A DNA stretch of 64,000 bases from Branchipolynoe longqiensis (GCA_030323885.1 CM059199.1:42168590-42232589); one strand, 5' to 3'; positions 41,121-52,484 are shown, counted from the first letter of the stretch. Program-made: numbers and translations. The notes: generated by a model not told the origin, from the sequence alone.

Positions 41121-41336
41121 ACAAGTACATCGTTATTCCGCTTTGGAATCGATAAGTCTTTACTCATTTTGTTCACACAGCAACTATTAGCAGTTTGAGC
41201 CATCTTCCTGCCCATCAGCTACGTGGTAATGACTACAATTAAGTAGCTCAGCCAACACTGAATACTGAAACAAACAATTAATTAACTTGCCCCTGGCAGT
41301 AACCCCTAGAGTATCACACATCTGGTCAATCTAAAA

Positions 41337-41681
41337 TTGGTTGGGTGGGTGGTTGTTGGAGTTTTATGCCCTGGCAACATCTAAGGTATTATCAGGATGG
41401 GTACTGATTTGTGACAATGCACACTCATGGCAACTTTCTAGTGCTGTCCCCCGGGAGATCAGGCTGCCAGCAACATGACCTGATATCTCACATTATCCTG
41501 ACACTGAGCCAACCAGTTGTTATCCTATCCTAATAATGCAGAGCACCTGTCTAGGAAGTGACAAGTATCAATGTTTAAGTCATTGGTTTGACTCGACCAA
41601 GGTTCAAAACCGTGGGTTTGACTCCCATGATCAACCAGAATGGAAGATGGACGCTCAACCCATTCAGCCATCCCGTCTTGT
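41337..41681 (-). mobile_element. SINE-A full-length copy, head 1, tail 1
   Basis: All modules present; a small B-box duplication (CCGTGGGTTTGACTCCCATG) resembles that at 6831. Confidence 0.85.
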
Positions 41682-42189
41682 TTGAAAATTGGTAAATGCT
41701 AGTATTTACTAATTAAGCTGACCAATCTAAGTCCTACAGAAAATGCATATAATTATGTATTCAATTCAATCCAATTCTTTATTTCAGACTCATGACTATG
41801 GTAGTTACATACCTTGCTCCATAGTAGGTAGATATAAAAATTAATGTTAATAGGATATAAGTAATAGTATGAATACTACCATACTAACCAATAACGTATG
41901 TCTACTTGACTGCATTTTATTTTAGTAATCAATACTGCTGCGTGGATTTGGTTGGAAACCTCCAAGGGATTGATCTTCCTGCACCCTCAAATGAATCACT
42001 ACGGACTAGCAATTAACTAAGTTAAATAAGAAACTTGTCTAAAGAATATTCGAGGTTAGCAAATTATGTAAAGTTAATGCACAAGTTAGAAAATGTCATA
42101 GATTCCATACCTATATTTGTATAGGATATAATTGTTTTATGAACATGATCTATGCTATGGAGAGTACATGGGGTGAATAGTGTATTATT
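41682..42189. other. Intergenic, no gene seen
   Basis: AT-rich unique sequence. Confidence 0.4.
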
Positions 42190-42610
42190 ATCATCATCAT
42201 CATCATGCTGTCAGTCGCGATGCGACAAAGACTGCTTTCATTACTTGACTGCACTGTACATTTCATGAAAGCTGCCTGCAAAAGTGTTGAAGTGCTGCTG
42301 GCTTTTGCAAGTTACCAGCGGCACTCTCTCGGGGAGCAAATAGAGGTTTCACACCGGCAAGAACATGTCAAGACAGGCGCAAAACTATTTGTCCCTGCAG
42401 TGGCTGGTCGGGAGATGTTGGGAGTTCCATACATCAACCGCCCTTAATGCTGCCACAGTGACATGGTTTTCTGTTTAGGGTTTGCTCCCTTAGCCTTCTG
42501 TTCTGTCAAGAACCTGTACCACAAGGCAGTGGTTTATAACTCTGCAGGGCAGGGGCGTCAAACTCCCTGAGGTATTGCAATACCTGCAATACCTGCAATA
42601 CCTGCAATAG
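42190..42610. repeat. Composite repeat: LINE 3' tail plus a conserved 340-bp unit, copy 1
   Basis: (ATC)n and the LINE 3' end (CATGCTGTCAGTCGCGATGCG, to about 42245) are followed by a unit starting ACATTTCATGAAAGCTGCC that is almost identical to 57876-58215. Both units contain the same open segment of about 60 codons (KSVEVLLAxASYQRHSLGEQ) ending in TAA. The right side, GGCAGGGGCGTCAAACTCCC, resembles a hAT-type terminus. Coding status unknown. Confidence 0.6.
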
Positions 42611-42667
42611 TAAATACAGCACACTTATACATATAAAAGTATCACATACTTATACATATATATAAAT

Positions 42668-43569
42668 ATGAAGAGTTCAGGTGCAAATCCCCGTAAGCTT
42701 CAATCTAAAAATTGGTTCAACATTTTAAAAGATTACCTGAAGGTCATTTTAATTTTCAGTAATTCCATCTTATGGCCCTGTCACACTATGACGTAATGAC
42801 ATCGACATAGGGAGAACGTGAAGAACGTTGAACTTCTCGGCGTAGTATGCAAATTTGGGCAGAAGTTGAATGTGGATGCAGCGTAGTGGACGAGAGCGTA
42901 ACGTCGGTAAAGCGTAGTGATACCGTCATTCAACGAGAGAGGTCAACGTAATGACGCTCACGGAACATTATGAACGTTATTCCAACGCCAGAAGAACGTT
43001 ACGTGATGTTAGCTATGTCATGAGACGTTGAATGTACGTTGAATGCACGTTTTCCTGACGTTCTCCTGACTTTCCCATTACGCCCCGTGGGGATCTGCAC
43101 TCGGTTTAATGGGGATCAATGTAGTGGAACGTAGTTGAACGTAGTGAGGAGCGTTGGAATAACGTCCGTTTAATGTCATTGACGTTCGCTGAACGTGAAC
43201 AGAACGTATGGTGAACGTAAACCCTTACGTTCGTCCTACGTCAAAACTTTTGAACATGTCCAAAACCTCGACGTTAATCGACGTTACACAATATAATGTG
43301 ATGTAGCTCAACGTCACTCTAACGTCATGATGACGCCATCATAACGTAATCCAACGTCCATCAACGTAATGACGAAATATCACCACGTTAGGCTCACGTT
43401 CGCTCATTACGTTGTAGTGTGACAGGGGTATTAGTTGTGAAGTAATAGCTATGGACCAATGAACAAGGAAATAGGAATGTAACAAAGTAACCATTTGAAG
43501 GTTTGACTCCAATGTTTATCTCAATATTCAGATTGGCGTGTACAGGGTTTTTCACATGAACTCTTCATA
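42668..43569. mobile_element. MITE, ATGAAGAGTTCAG family, split by a foldback element
   Basis: ATGAAGAGTTCAGGTGCAAA at the left and the complement at the right (43545-43569). The MITE arms are continuous once 42773-43430 and one TTA are removed. Confidence 0.75.
42773..43430. mobile_element. 658-bp foldback element filled with AACGT motifs
   Basis: Left end TGGCCCTGTCACACTATGACG, right end complementary to TACCCCTGTCACACTACAACG. TTA at 42770-42772 and 43431-43433. The interior has dozens of GAACGTxxx, AACGTTxx and CAACGTAATGACG units, mostly 10-13 bp apart, present on both strands. No coding capacity. Confidence 0.8.
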
Positions 43570-44454
43570 TATATAGAAATCATGTAGCATTGATGATATC
43601 ATTGTACACATTATACCTGAATCATGAATGCTCACATGACCTTGTAAAGTCGCCGGCTGGTGGTGTGAGTGGTGTGGACAAGCTAATGAGAAATCAATAC
43701 AGGTAATGAAGGAAGGTAGAGAAAGAGTGAAAAGTAGGAGAATGAGACTCCCTGGTTTATAACTTATATAGGTTTCTAGAATCCAAGATGGTGGTGGTCA
43801 CATGGGTTGATCCACCAATCAGGGTTCAATCTGTTGTATCCAAGGCCTTGTCATGCTGGCTACAGTGCCTTCTGGTGGCCAGTGATCCATAAATAACACC
43901 ATGGGGTAGGGGGTATGTGAGGCAACTCCTCCAAAGACTATATAAGAAGTGACACTCCTCCTCTATACTATTTTACTATACAATTTCCCTCCACATATCC
44001 CTCATATGCCTTTGGATTTTATATATTATCATTTACCATTATACAGATAAGTTGCACTTTATTATAGTAGAGTTCACATATATCCTCATGTCATTATCGG
44101 AAAATTGTACAACCTGATTGAGGAGCCCAGTTGGAAATAAAGATGACAGATTGGGAGGAATATTGTTCATGATAGGTCTCGAAAAAAGTAAAATGCTCTT
44201 CAATTGCATATTTTGGACCACTTGGCTATTTTGCATATATTGCATATTTTGGATCAATTGTCCCTTGTTGTGCTCCCTTAGACACAACTAGTAATACTCC
44301 ATTAGTGAGATAGCAATCCATTTGGCAGCTAGTGAGGAGGGTCAGACAACCAGTACAAAATGTGCTGAGTCAGGTAGTTTCAATAGTTTTGACTCCAACT
44401 CAAGTAGTGGAAGCTTCGACTTTTGTACTCATAGAATGCATCCACCATACCAAT
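43570..44454. other. Intergenic, no gene seen
   Basis: 43690-43800 (GAAATCAATACAGGTAATG, CTCCCTGGTTTATAACTTAT) is weakly similar to 11311-11395. No coding feature. Confidence 0.4.
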
Positions 44455-44642
44455 TGGAACTGGTTCCTAAGTGTTAGGATAATGTGGCTGAGTACGAGAT
44501 CGGGTCGTGGTTCTTGTGACTCCATCATCCACTGGGGCAGTTCTATAAACTCACCATCTGTGTACACTGTCATAAGGCAGTATCCATCCTGCTATGACCT
44601 CGCTGGATAGTAGGACGTAAAGCCCCAACACACAACCAGACA
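44455..44642 (+). mobile_element. SINE-A core and tail 1, diverged
   Basis: GTTAGGATAATGTGGCTGAG to CCCCAACACACAACCAG; head missing. Confidence 0.7.
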
Positions 44643-44644
44643 CA

Positions 44645-44845
44645 GTAGGTAGTGACACGTATCAATACTGATGTCATTGCTTTGACTCGGCTGAGGATCG
44701 AACCCACAACCTCCTGTGTTGAGAGCGGGCGCTCATCTTACTGGGCTATCCAACACTGGTGGGCTAAGATGCCGGGAGGATGGCTCTCATATACCAGACT
44801 CAGTCATATTACCCTGACAATTAACAACTAGCCATTGCGATACCT
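44645..44845 (-). mobile_element. SINE-A head 1 and core pieces, diverged
   Basis: Head GGATCGAACCCACAACCTCC (44696) and a separate degraded core at 44795-44845. Confidence 0.55.
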
Positions 44846-44849
44846 TGGC

Positions 44850-45110
44850 AATCCCATATCAGGACGGGTACCGACTTGTGAAGGTGCACACTCATACCAA
44901 CTTCATAGTGCTGCCCCATTGGGAAATCAGGCTGCCGGCACCATGCCATGATAGCCCACTCAGTTCCATTATCCTGACACTGAACAAACCAGTCCTTGCC
45001 CTATTCTACTAATCCAGAGCTAGGAAGCAACAAGTATACATTTTTGTTAACTCATTGGTTTCACTCGACCGGGAATTGAACACCCGATCTCCCGCACCCG
45101 GTACCCCACT
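44850..45110 (-). mobile_element. SINE-A copy, tail truncated
   Basis: CATATCAGGACGGGTACCG to GGAATTGAACACCCG; the head is cut after the B box. Confidence 0.75.
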
Positions 45111-45117
45111 AGGGGAC

Positions 45118-45286
45118 CTCCCCCCCCCCTTTTTGTCTTTCCCTCTCCCTGTCCTTTTCCCATTCCCTCTCCCTCTCTCTTTACCTCTCCCTTTCACTCT
45201 CCCTGTCTTCTTTTCCCTTCCGCCCCCCCCCCTATCAATCCACCTACCGCTCTCCTTAGACGCCCCCCCCCCCCCCCCCCCCCGCA
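45118..45286 (+). repeat. Pyrimidine-rich tract with poly-C runs
   Basis: CCCTCTCCCT-type sequence and C-runs at 45121, 45224 and 45265. Confidence 0.85.
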
Positions 45287-45439
45287 CACCATATCACACT
45301 TGCCTCACCCTTGAAACAGTCGCCATCCCTTCACAACCGCCCGATTCCATAAGCCCCTCTGCGTACCCTCCCCAACGCTCATGAAGTAAACCACCCACGC
45401 ACTATTCTGGGGAGACAGGCGCTCATCTCATCTCAGGAA

Positions 45440-46205
45440 TAAGTGTGTCCACCGGCTCCACCTCACCTCAACGCCTCACCGCCACACTGCCACACCGCCT
45501 CACCCCCTCACTGCCTCACCGCCTCAACGCCACACCCCCTCACCCCCTCAACCCATCACTGCATCACCGCCTCACCGCCTCACCGCCACACCGCCACACC
45601 ACCACACCACCACACCGCCACACCGCTTCACCGCCTCACCGCCTCACCACCACACCGCCACACCGCCTCACTGCCTCACAGCCTCACTGCCTCACCGCAT
45701 CACCGCCTCACCGCCTCACCGCCTCACCGCCTCACCACCTCACCACCTCACTGCCACACTGCCACACCGCCTCACCGCCCACCTCCTCACTGCCTCACCA
45801 CCTCACCGCCTCACCGCCTCACCACCTCACCGCCTCACTGCCTCACCACCTCACCGCCTCACCACATCACTGCCCCACCGCCACACCGCCTAACCAGCTC
45901 ACCGCCTCACCACTACACTGCCACACCGCCTCACCACCTCACCGCCTCACCGCCTCACCGCCTCACCGCCACACCACCACGCCACCACGCCGCCACGCCG
46001 CCACGCCGCCACACCGTCTCACCGCCTCACCACCTCACCACCTCAATGCCTCACCACCTCACCGCCTCACCACCTCACCACCTCACCGCCTCACCACCTC
46101 ACCAGCACACCGCCTCACCAGAACACCACCTCACCACCTCACCAGCTCACTGCCCCACCACCTCACCCCCTAAACCCCTCACCGCCTCACCGCCTCACCG
46201 CTCCT
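45440..46205 (+). repeat. 8-bp minisatellite, CTCACCGC unit
   Basis: About 95 units with variants CACACCGC, CTCACCAC, CTCACTGC. Long open frames (His/Ser/Pro/Thr-rich) arise because 8-bp units without stops read through in every + frame. Confidence 0.95.
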
Positions 46206-46525
46206 TCACCCACCCCGAACGTCCCTCCGGTGGTATGACCCCAGGACAATGTCGGGAAGGCGAAGGAATGGCATGGGACAATGTGTGTGTGTGTGTGGAG
46301 GAGGGGCAACCGTCTGTGGTGGATAAACGCCCGAATTACTCCGTAATTTGATCAGACACTGTCTTCCGCCAAACATGCCGATTGATCCGTGGGCGGACGC
46401 TTGCAGAGTGGAGTGGCGCCGCCAAGCGGCGTCTGCCGGAACCGATCACAAACATAAACGCCCGTGTAGGCCACGTGATGGGGTGAGTCAACCTGATTTG
46501 TTGGCCGCAACGATAACAGACAACA
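46206..46525. other. Unassigned spacer between two arrays
   Basis: (TG)n at 46283-46296; otherwise nothing recognised. Confidence 0.4.
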
Positions 46526-46529
46526 TCAC

Positions 46530-47400
46530 CGCTTACCCTGCCTGCCGCCCAGCCTGCTTCCCAGCCTGCCGCCCAGCCTGCTTCCCAGCCTGCCGCCCAG
46601 CCGTCCGCCCAGCCTGCCACCCAGCCTGCCGCCCGGCGTGCCGCCCGGCGTGCCGCCCGGCGTGCCGCCCGGCGTGCCGCCCGGCGTGCCGCCCGGCGTG
46701 CCGCCCGGCGTGCCGCCCGGTGTGCCGCCCGGCGTGCGGGCCCGGTGTGCCGCCCGGCGTGCGGGCCGGCGTGCCGCCCGGCGTGCCGCCCGGCGTGCCA
46801 CCCAGCATGCTGCCCAGCATGCCACGTAGCCTGCCACCCAGCCTTCCGCCCAGCCTTCCGTCCAGCCTGCCGCCCAGTCTGCCACCCAGTATGTCACCAA
46901 GCCTGCCACCCAGCCTGCCACCCAGCCTTCTGTCCAGCCTGCCGCCCAGTCGGCCACCCAGTATGTCACCCAGCCTGCCACCCAGCCTGGCGCCCAGCCT
47001 GCCACCCAGCCTGCAGTCCAGCCTGTCCCCCAGTTTGCCACCCAGCATGTCGCCCAGCCTGCCGCCCAGCCTGCCTTATACCCTTTCTCCCAGCCCGCCG
47101 CTCAGCGTGCCACCCGACATGTCACCTAGCCTGCCACCCAGCCTCCCGCCCAGCCTGCCAACCAGCTTGCCATACAGCCTGCGTCCAGCCTGCCACCCTA
47201 CATGTCACCTAGCCTGCCCCCTCGCCTGCCGCCTAGCCTGTCACCGAACCTGCCACCCAGCCTCCCGCCCAGCCTGCCACCCAGGCTGCCTTCCAGCCTG
47301 TGTCCTACCTGCCACCCAACATGTCACCTAGTCTGCCGCCTAGCCTGCCGCCTAGCCTGTCACCGAGCCTGCCGCCCAACCTGCCACCCAGCCTGCTGTT
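46530..47400 (+). repeat. 12-bp minisatellite, CAGCCTGCCGCC unit
   Basis: About 70 units. The block 46621-46800 is homogenised to CGGCGTGCCGCC; the rest varies as CAGCCTGCCACC, CAGCATGTCACC and others. As the unit is a multiple of 3, long open frames exist on both strands (for example Arg-Pro-Ala-Cys repeats). I favour a non-coding array, because composition and open frames are equally good in several frames. Confidence 0.9.
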
Positions 47401-47417
47401 CACATGTCCGCCCAGCC

Positions 47418-48465
47418 TACCAGGGAAATTTCAATCGTGGACAATTGGTCTTTCTCATTCCACTGCTCCTTGCCCTATCCTAATAATACTGAGCACCTGG
47501 CTAGGAAGCGACATGTATACATATTAAAGTCATTGGTTTGACTATACCAGGGGCCATATGCATGGAGCAGTGTTAGCGCGTGTGGTGTTATCGCTCTAAC
47601 ACAGGGTAGCTAACACCGGTTATCGGCGTCGTCGAGAACTATGTCAAGCCGTATGCATGGGCGCCTAAACGGTGAGTGTTAGCTATATGTGAATTAATTT
47701 ATTCATTATGCAAATTTCTCTGAGCCTGTTGCCGGCAAGCACCTGCTTGGGCCTAATATATTGCCTTCTCTACCAACCGGGAACCAGCGCGCTTGTTACT
47801 GAGGCGGCGGCGGCGATTTGTTTACTTTACATTCGACTAAAGATATTAGGCCCAAATCTATTGAATGCGATCATATTTAACAGAATTACATACGCAATAA
47901 GTGAAATTTAACCAAATTAACCCTAAAAACGAAGCGATATTAACAGAGCAGCCGCATTGGCGGCGATATTAATAGTTATATTTTCGAATCGACGAACGTA
48001 AAGTAAACAAATCGCCGCCCGCGCCAGTATGGAAAGCGACGTCGATGCGGCGCCGGCGGCGATTTGTTTACTTTACATTCGTCGATTCGAAAATATAACT
48101 ATTAATATCGCCGCCAATGCGGCTGCTGTGTTAATATCGCTTCGTTTTTAGGGTTAATTTGCTTAAATTTCACTTATTGCGTATGTAATTCTGTTAAATA
48201 TGATCGCATTGAGTAGATTTGGGTTCCATACTGACACTAACACCGCTGTAAACCAGATATGATCGGAGTTAGAATTTCCGAGTTTAAACGCTTGGTGTTA
48301 GGCCTAACACTGCTCCATGCATACCAACTTGTCCGCGCTAAACCAGAAATCCCGCGCTAAACGCGTTTTGCCCCCTAACACTGCTCCATGCATATGGCCC
48401 CAGGGTTCGAACCCACGATCCCAAGATCTACGAACACGGGAGACGGACGCTCTAACTCATTAAGT
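47418..48465 (-). mobile_element. SINE-A, head 1, tail 2, split by a Harbinger-like MITE
   Basis: Tail 2 and body at 47418-47550; the rest of the head (GGTTCGAACCCACGATCCC) at 48404-48465. Confidence 0.85.
47551..48400. mobile_element. 850-bp Harbinger-like MITE, CAG duplication, copy 2
   Basis: Perfect terminal repeats beginning GGGCCATATGCATGGAGCAG. CAG at 47548-47550 and 48401-48403. The centre (47950-48120) is a long hairpin: ATATTAATAGTTATATTTTC and its complement flank a short GC-rich loop. Left and right arms share TCTGTTAAATATGATCGC. Related to 16349 and 62562. No coding capacity. Confidence 0.85.
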
Positions 48466-48550
48466 AAGGTAGGCTATTACAATCAACTTCATATAGTTAT
48501 CTCAGAAAAATTGCAGAAACTCAAAACAATCGGACTATACAACTTTAAAT
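48466..48550 (-). mobile_element. TTAA-MITE end fragment
   Basis: TATCTCAGAAAAATTGCAG to CGGACTATACAACTTTAA. Confidence 0.55.
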
Positions 48551-48687
48551 AGGTCTTGCATGTTATTATCATTAAACATCGTTGGTGCGATGCCATGAAA
48601 TCTACATACTGACTGTAGTTGGATATCTGCCACTAAGCTCAACCAGTCGTGGAATGCCTGTCCCTCTAGTGTCCCTAATAAAGGGTA

Positions 48688-49286
48688 CATTCCTTACACA
48701 CGGCATGCGGCATGCGGTATGCGAATGCGAATGCGACAACAAATCTAAACGCTTTGAAGCCTATGGGCTACATTCCTTACACATGGTATGCGAATGCGAA
48801 TGCGAATGCGACAACTCGATCAGTCCATGTAGCGATCGGTGTGGCATGTGACATGCGGCATGTGGTATGCAAATAGAAACATCAGTCGCACTTGTCCATT
48901 AGTTTTAGACGAGGAGAGGCAACTGAGCATTACGGAACGGTCACACACAAGGGTGCAGAAGGGAAACATATGGTAGTGGTGGTGGTGGGGTTTCGGGTAG
49001 GTAAAAATGCTACCATAGCCACAAAAATATGAATACTTATCTATAATTTGGTAATTATAAAGGGAGGAACCTCCATGTGACGTACCAAGAGGTACATAGA
49101 TATAAATACCATATTAGGTCATATACAGTGCAGTATTAAGTGTACTTGTTTATTTTTATTTTTTATATATAGCCAGTTGTGTGCCGCATGTCACATGCCA
49201 CATGCCGCATGTATGGAATCATGCCATTCACATACCGCATGCCGCATACCACATGCCGCATACCGCATACCGTGTGAAAGGAATGC
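48688..49286. mobile_element. Foldback-like element filled with CATGCGGTATGCG repeats
   Basis: Left CATTCCTTACACACGGCATG and right complement CATTCCTTTCACACGGTATG. The arms are built from 6-12 bp units (GCATGCGG, GCGAATGC on the left; CACATGCCGCATACCGC on the right). A second left terminus occurs at 48771. Target duplication not clear. The middle is unrelated AT-rich DNA. Confidence 0.55.
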
Positions 49287-49660
49287 ATGCTTTAGCTATA
49301 CTGGCATTACAAATGAGAAAAAGAGTCAGGTGATGTGTCAGCGGAATTATGGGTAATACCAATAGGCCGTGCAGCAGCTGCAACTTATTTATTTCCATAT
49401 GATAATAAATGCATTTCCTTTTTTTATATAATTTAATAATTTAAACTAATTTATTCAGAAAGATGTGAGTGAAGTAGATCCCTCGTGTAAAATCAGATTC
49501 CTTATTTCCTTTGATGTCTGTTGCACATGCGTAATGGTTTTTTGCGCGTGTCTCAACTTTCTTGTGATATACTGTATCATTAGATTTTACGACTATCGTT
49601 TTAGTGAGCTCACCTATACATCGATGCATCCGACAGTGCATCACATTACACTTCTAATTA
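49287..49660. other. Intergenic, no gene seen
   Basis: AT-rich; short open frames on both strands look random. Confidence 0.4.
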
Positions 49661-49661
49661 A

Positions 49662-49712
49662 AGCTGCATAGTCGGATGAAAACATCAACCTTTCAAAACC
49701 AAAACAATTATC
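49662..49712 (+). mobile_element. TTAA-MITE left end
   Basis: TTAAAGCTGCATAGTCGGATG then CCTTTCAAAACC; cut by the following SINE. Confidence 0.6.
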
Positions 49713-49717
49713 TGTTT

Positions 49718-49917
49718 TGGTTTGTTTGTGTGTTGTTGTTTTACGTCCTAGCGACATCTAAGGTCATATCAGGACGGGTACCGACTTGTGACAGTGCACG
49801 CTCATGGTGACTTTATAGTGCTGCCCCACTGGAAGGCAAGGCTGCCAGCACCATGACCTGATATCCCAATCAGTCACATTATCCTGACACTGCACCAACC
49901 AGTCCTTGCCCTATACC
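49718..49917 (-). mobile_element. SINE-A, tail and core
   Basis: (GTTT)n tail 1 to CCAACCAGTCCTTGCCC; body and head missing. Confidence 0.8.
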
Positions 49918-50559
49918 AACTGTTGTTTTTAATAAAAAGGTTCCCTTTAACCATTCCACTGTGAGAGTTATACTTATTTTTGTTAGTACTCACCTATTAA
50001 AATTGGCTGATTTATGAGAAATAACGTAAGCTGGACATGTAGGCTACTATGTAGGATATACACACAGTTCTGCCATGACTAGTACTTTTTATTTTTTTTA
50101 TTTTTTTATTGAGGCTGTATTTATACTGTCCATAGCATATAAGCCTGGGTAGTCAGGCTTGTTTTCAATGCTGGCCAGCTGTAGTGTTGGTGTTATCTTA
50201 TCACACAGTAGCAGCTGATAAGGTATTTGATTGCCTGCATTTCAGCAGCAGATAGATAGTTGGTTGGTCTGGTTGGTAGTCTATGTTATATTTTTGGGAT
50301 TTTCTTGGCATATATTTGTTTTATTTGTTCTACTCTTACTACAAGACTAGCCTACTCCTATTTACATATCACAGGCTTGTACTTAGCTGTGTGGTGTGCT
50401 ATCTGGCTACTTTTGTCATGGTTACCTTCCATTGGGCGTCCTGCCGTACTTGGCTAATTCCATCAAAGATATTCATTAACAATTATATTAGACTAATGGT
50501 GAGCAGTCCACACAATATTTTGCAGAACCTGTTGATAATCCAAACTCATGGAACAAGTT
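49918..50559. other. Intergenic, no gene seen
   Basis: 50140-50190 (GCCTGGGTAGTCAGGCTTG, CAATGCTGGCCAGCTG) is weakly repeated at 5605-5660. Hydrophobic open frames at 50260-50560 have no supporting features. Confidence 0.4.
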
Positions 50560-51400
50560 GATTGGTTGGTTATTAGGAGTTTTATATCCTGGCAACATCT
50601 AAGGTCATATCAGACCAGGTACCGACTTGTGACAGTGCACACTCATGGCAACACTATAGTGATGCCCCACTGGGAAATCATGCTGCCAGCACAATGACCC
50701 AATATCCGACTAAATCACATTATCCTGACACTGAGCTAAACCATCATTGCCCTATCCTATTAATACTGAGCGCCAGGCTAGGAAGCGACAAGTATCAATT
50801 TTGTATGACATTGGTTTCACTCGACCGGTGTCGCAGTTTGAGCACCCTGCCAGTTTGAGGGCCCTGCCAGTGGTTGTATACTTTTTTTGTAAAATAGATT
50901 TAAAAGCTTTAATGGATCGATTAAAAATATCTTAATGCGCAATTGAAGAGGAAGATCTGAAGAATTTAATGTAACCTAAGAGCAATTTACTCTGAAATGA
51001 TTAAAAACAGATAATAGTGAAAGTTGGGATATTCTAAGTGTCAGTGCCAGTGTTAGCCTTACCAGATCATGGCCTCAAAAACTATTTTCGCAAAATAAAT
51101 TCAAGAACTTCCAATTGGCTGATAAAAAAAAAGCTGAATGTGAAATTGTAGAGAAAGATCTGAACTATTTATAGAGTCAAGAGAAATTTGCTTTCAAAGC
51201 ACCAAAAATCACAAATTACTGTGATAGTTAGGGTGGTTTAATGTTGTCTCTATCCGCGCATGCGCAGAAGCAACAGAAAGGCGCTCAAACTGGCAGGGCG
51301 CTCAAACTGCGACACCGGGAATCAAACTCATGAACTTCCACATGGGAGATTTGCACTATACCGATTTGCCCACCGCGTCCGGCTACATACAGAACAAGTA
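50560..51400 (-). mobile_element. SINE-A, head 2, tail 1, split by a TGT...ACA MITE
   Basis: Tail through body at 50560-50828, head at 51315-51400 (GATTTGCCCACCGCGTCC). Confidence 0.85.
50829..51314. mobile_element. 486-bp MITE with TGTCGC ends and CCGG duplication
   Basis: Ends TGTCGCAGTTTGAGC and complement; the first 31 bp match with one mismatch, and each end contains two GCAGTTTGAG/CCAGTTTGAG units. CCGG at 50825-50828 and 51315-51318. TGT...ACA ends with a 4-bp duplication are reminiscent of Ginger-type elements, whose transposase is integrase-like, but no transposase is present here. Confidence 0.8.
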
Positions 51401-51670
51401 AATAATGTTTCTTAGCAACCCAAATTAAATGGAGGACAGCGATTGGTCTATTTGAAATGATGACAATCTCTGCGCAGCCTTTTACCTGACACCTCTCCAA
51501 ATGAGCGTTCTATTCACTTCATTTCAAAGGTTTTTTTGAGTTGATAAGTTAAAATAAATGGTATAAGGAAATTTTAATGCCAATGACCAATTATTATTGT
51601 GTTTTCAAGGAATGCACCGATATTTATAGCAGCATACACTGATGCAAAAATCACATTTTCAAACCCCAAC
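51401..51670. other. Unassigned spacer
   Basis: Nothing recognised. Confidence 0.3.
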
Positions 51671-51672
51671 CA

Positions 51673-52392
51673 TTTCATCATCATCATCATGCTGTCGGTT
51701 GTGATGTGACAAAGACTGCTTTCATTACTTGACTGCCGCTCTCCATTTAGCTCTCTGATGTGAGGGTTGCGTCCATGAGTCGGTCTTAATGTCTCTCAGC
51801 TTCAGGTTTCTCTTGATGGCATCCTTGGACCAGAGATGAGGGTGCCATCTCTTTCTGTAACCAGAAGACAGTTGAGAATAGAGGATCTGCTTTGGTAGCA
51901 TGTCTGATGACATCCTCATGAGGTGTACAGTCCACCAGAGATTCTTTTTGATCAGAAGTTCTTCCATAGAGGGCAGCCCCATCCGTTCGAGTATTTCCTT
52001 ATTTGTCACTTTGTCCTTGCAAGTTAGCCTCATGATTGAATGGAGATGTCGCATCATGAAGGCATGCAGCTTTTTCACCTGTTGTCTGTACACTGTACAG
52101 GCCTCGGCTCCGTATATTAGGGTGGATAGCACGATTGCATGGTAGATCTTGTCTTTGACCCAAATGGACACATGGTGGTTGTTCCAGAGTCTCTGGCGTA
52201 GTTGGCTGAAAGATGTGCTAGCCTTGGCCATCCTCCTCTGTATTTCAGCATCAATGCGTCCATCATTTGATATAGTGATTCCGGGGTAGGTGAATTCCGG
52301 AACAGAGTTCAGCTTGTTACTATCAACCATGATCTCCTCCTCTCGGGTTCTTGCAGAGTTGAGTTGGTACAGCACCTCCAACCATTTACCTC
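51673..52392 (-). pseudogene. LINE C-terminal fragment with (ATG)n 3' tail
   Basis: A 218-codon minus-strand frame: FTYPGITISNDGRIDAEIQRRMAKAS, VKDKIYHAIVLSTLIYGAEA, KVTNKEILERMGLPSMEEL. It matches the region after the RT catalytic core in non-LTR elements (LGxxI..DG....EI..R...A...F..L, LLYGAE). The 3' end is (ATGATG)n at 51676. 5'-truncated; two further 3' ends of the same family are at 57181 and 57736. Confidence 0.8.
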
Positions 52393-52484
52393 CATTTAAG
52401 CCTACACACTCAAATTAGATAGGGGCTCACTTAATCGACACATACATGTTGTTGCATAGATGTGATTCCTCCGCCATCATAATA

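Noticed and set aside
45443..46351. 302-codon His/Pro/Ser/Thr ORF
   Set aside because: 8-bp minisatellite shadow.
46348..47331. 327-codon Cys/Arg/Pro/Ala/Ser ORF, resembling a collagen- or mucin-like protein
   Set aside because: Produced by a 12-bp array that is also open in other frames and on the other strand; no signal peptide, splice sites or non-repeat domain.
50260..50561. Hydrophobic ORFs resembling membrane proteins
   Set aside because: T-rich sequence gives Leu/Phe/Tyr-rich frames; no splice or start context, and they overlap in two frames.
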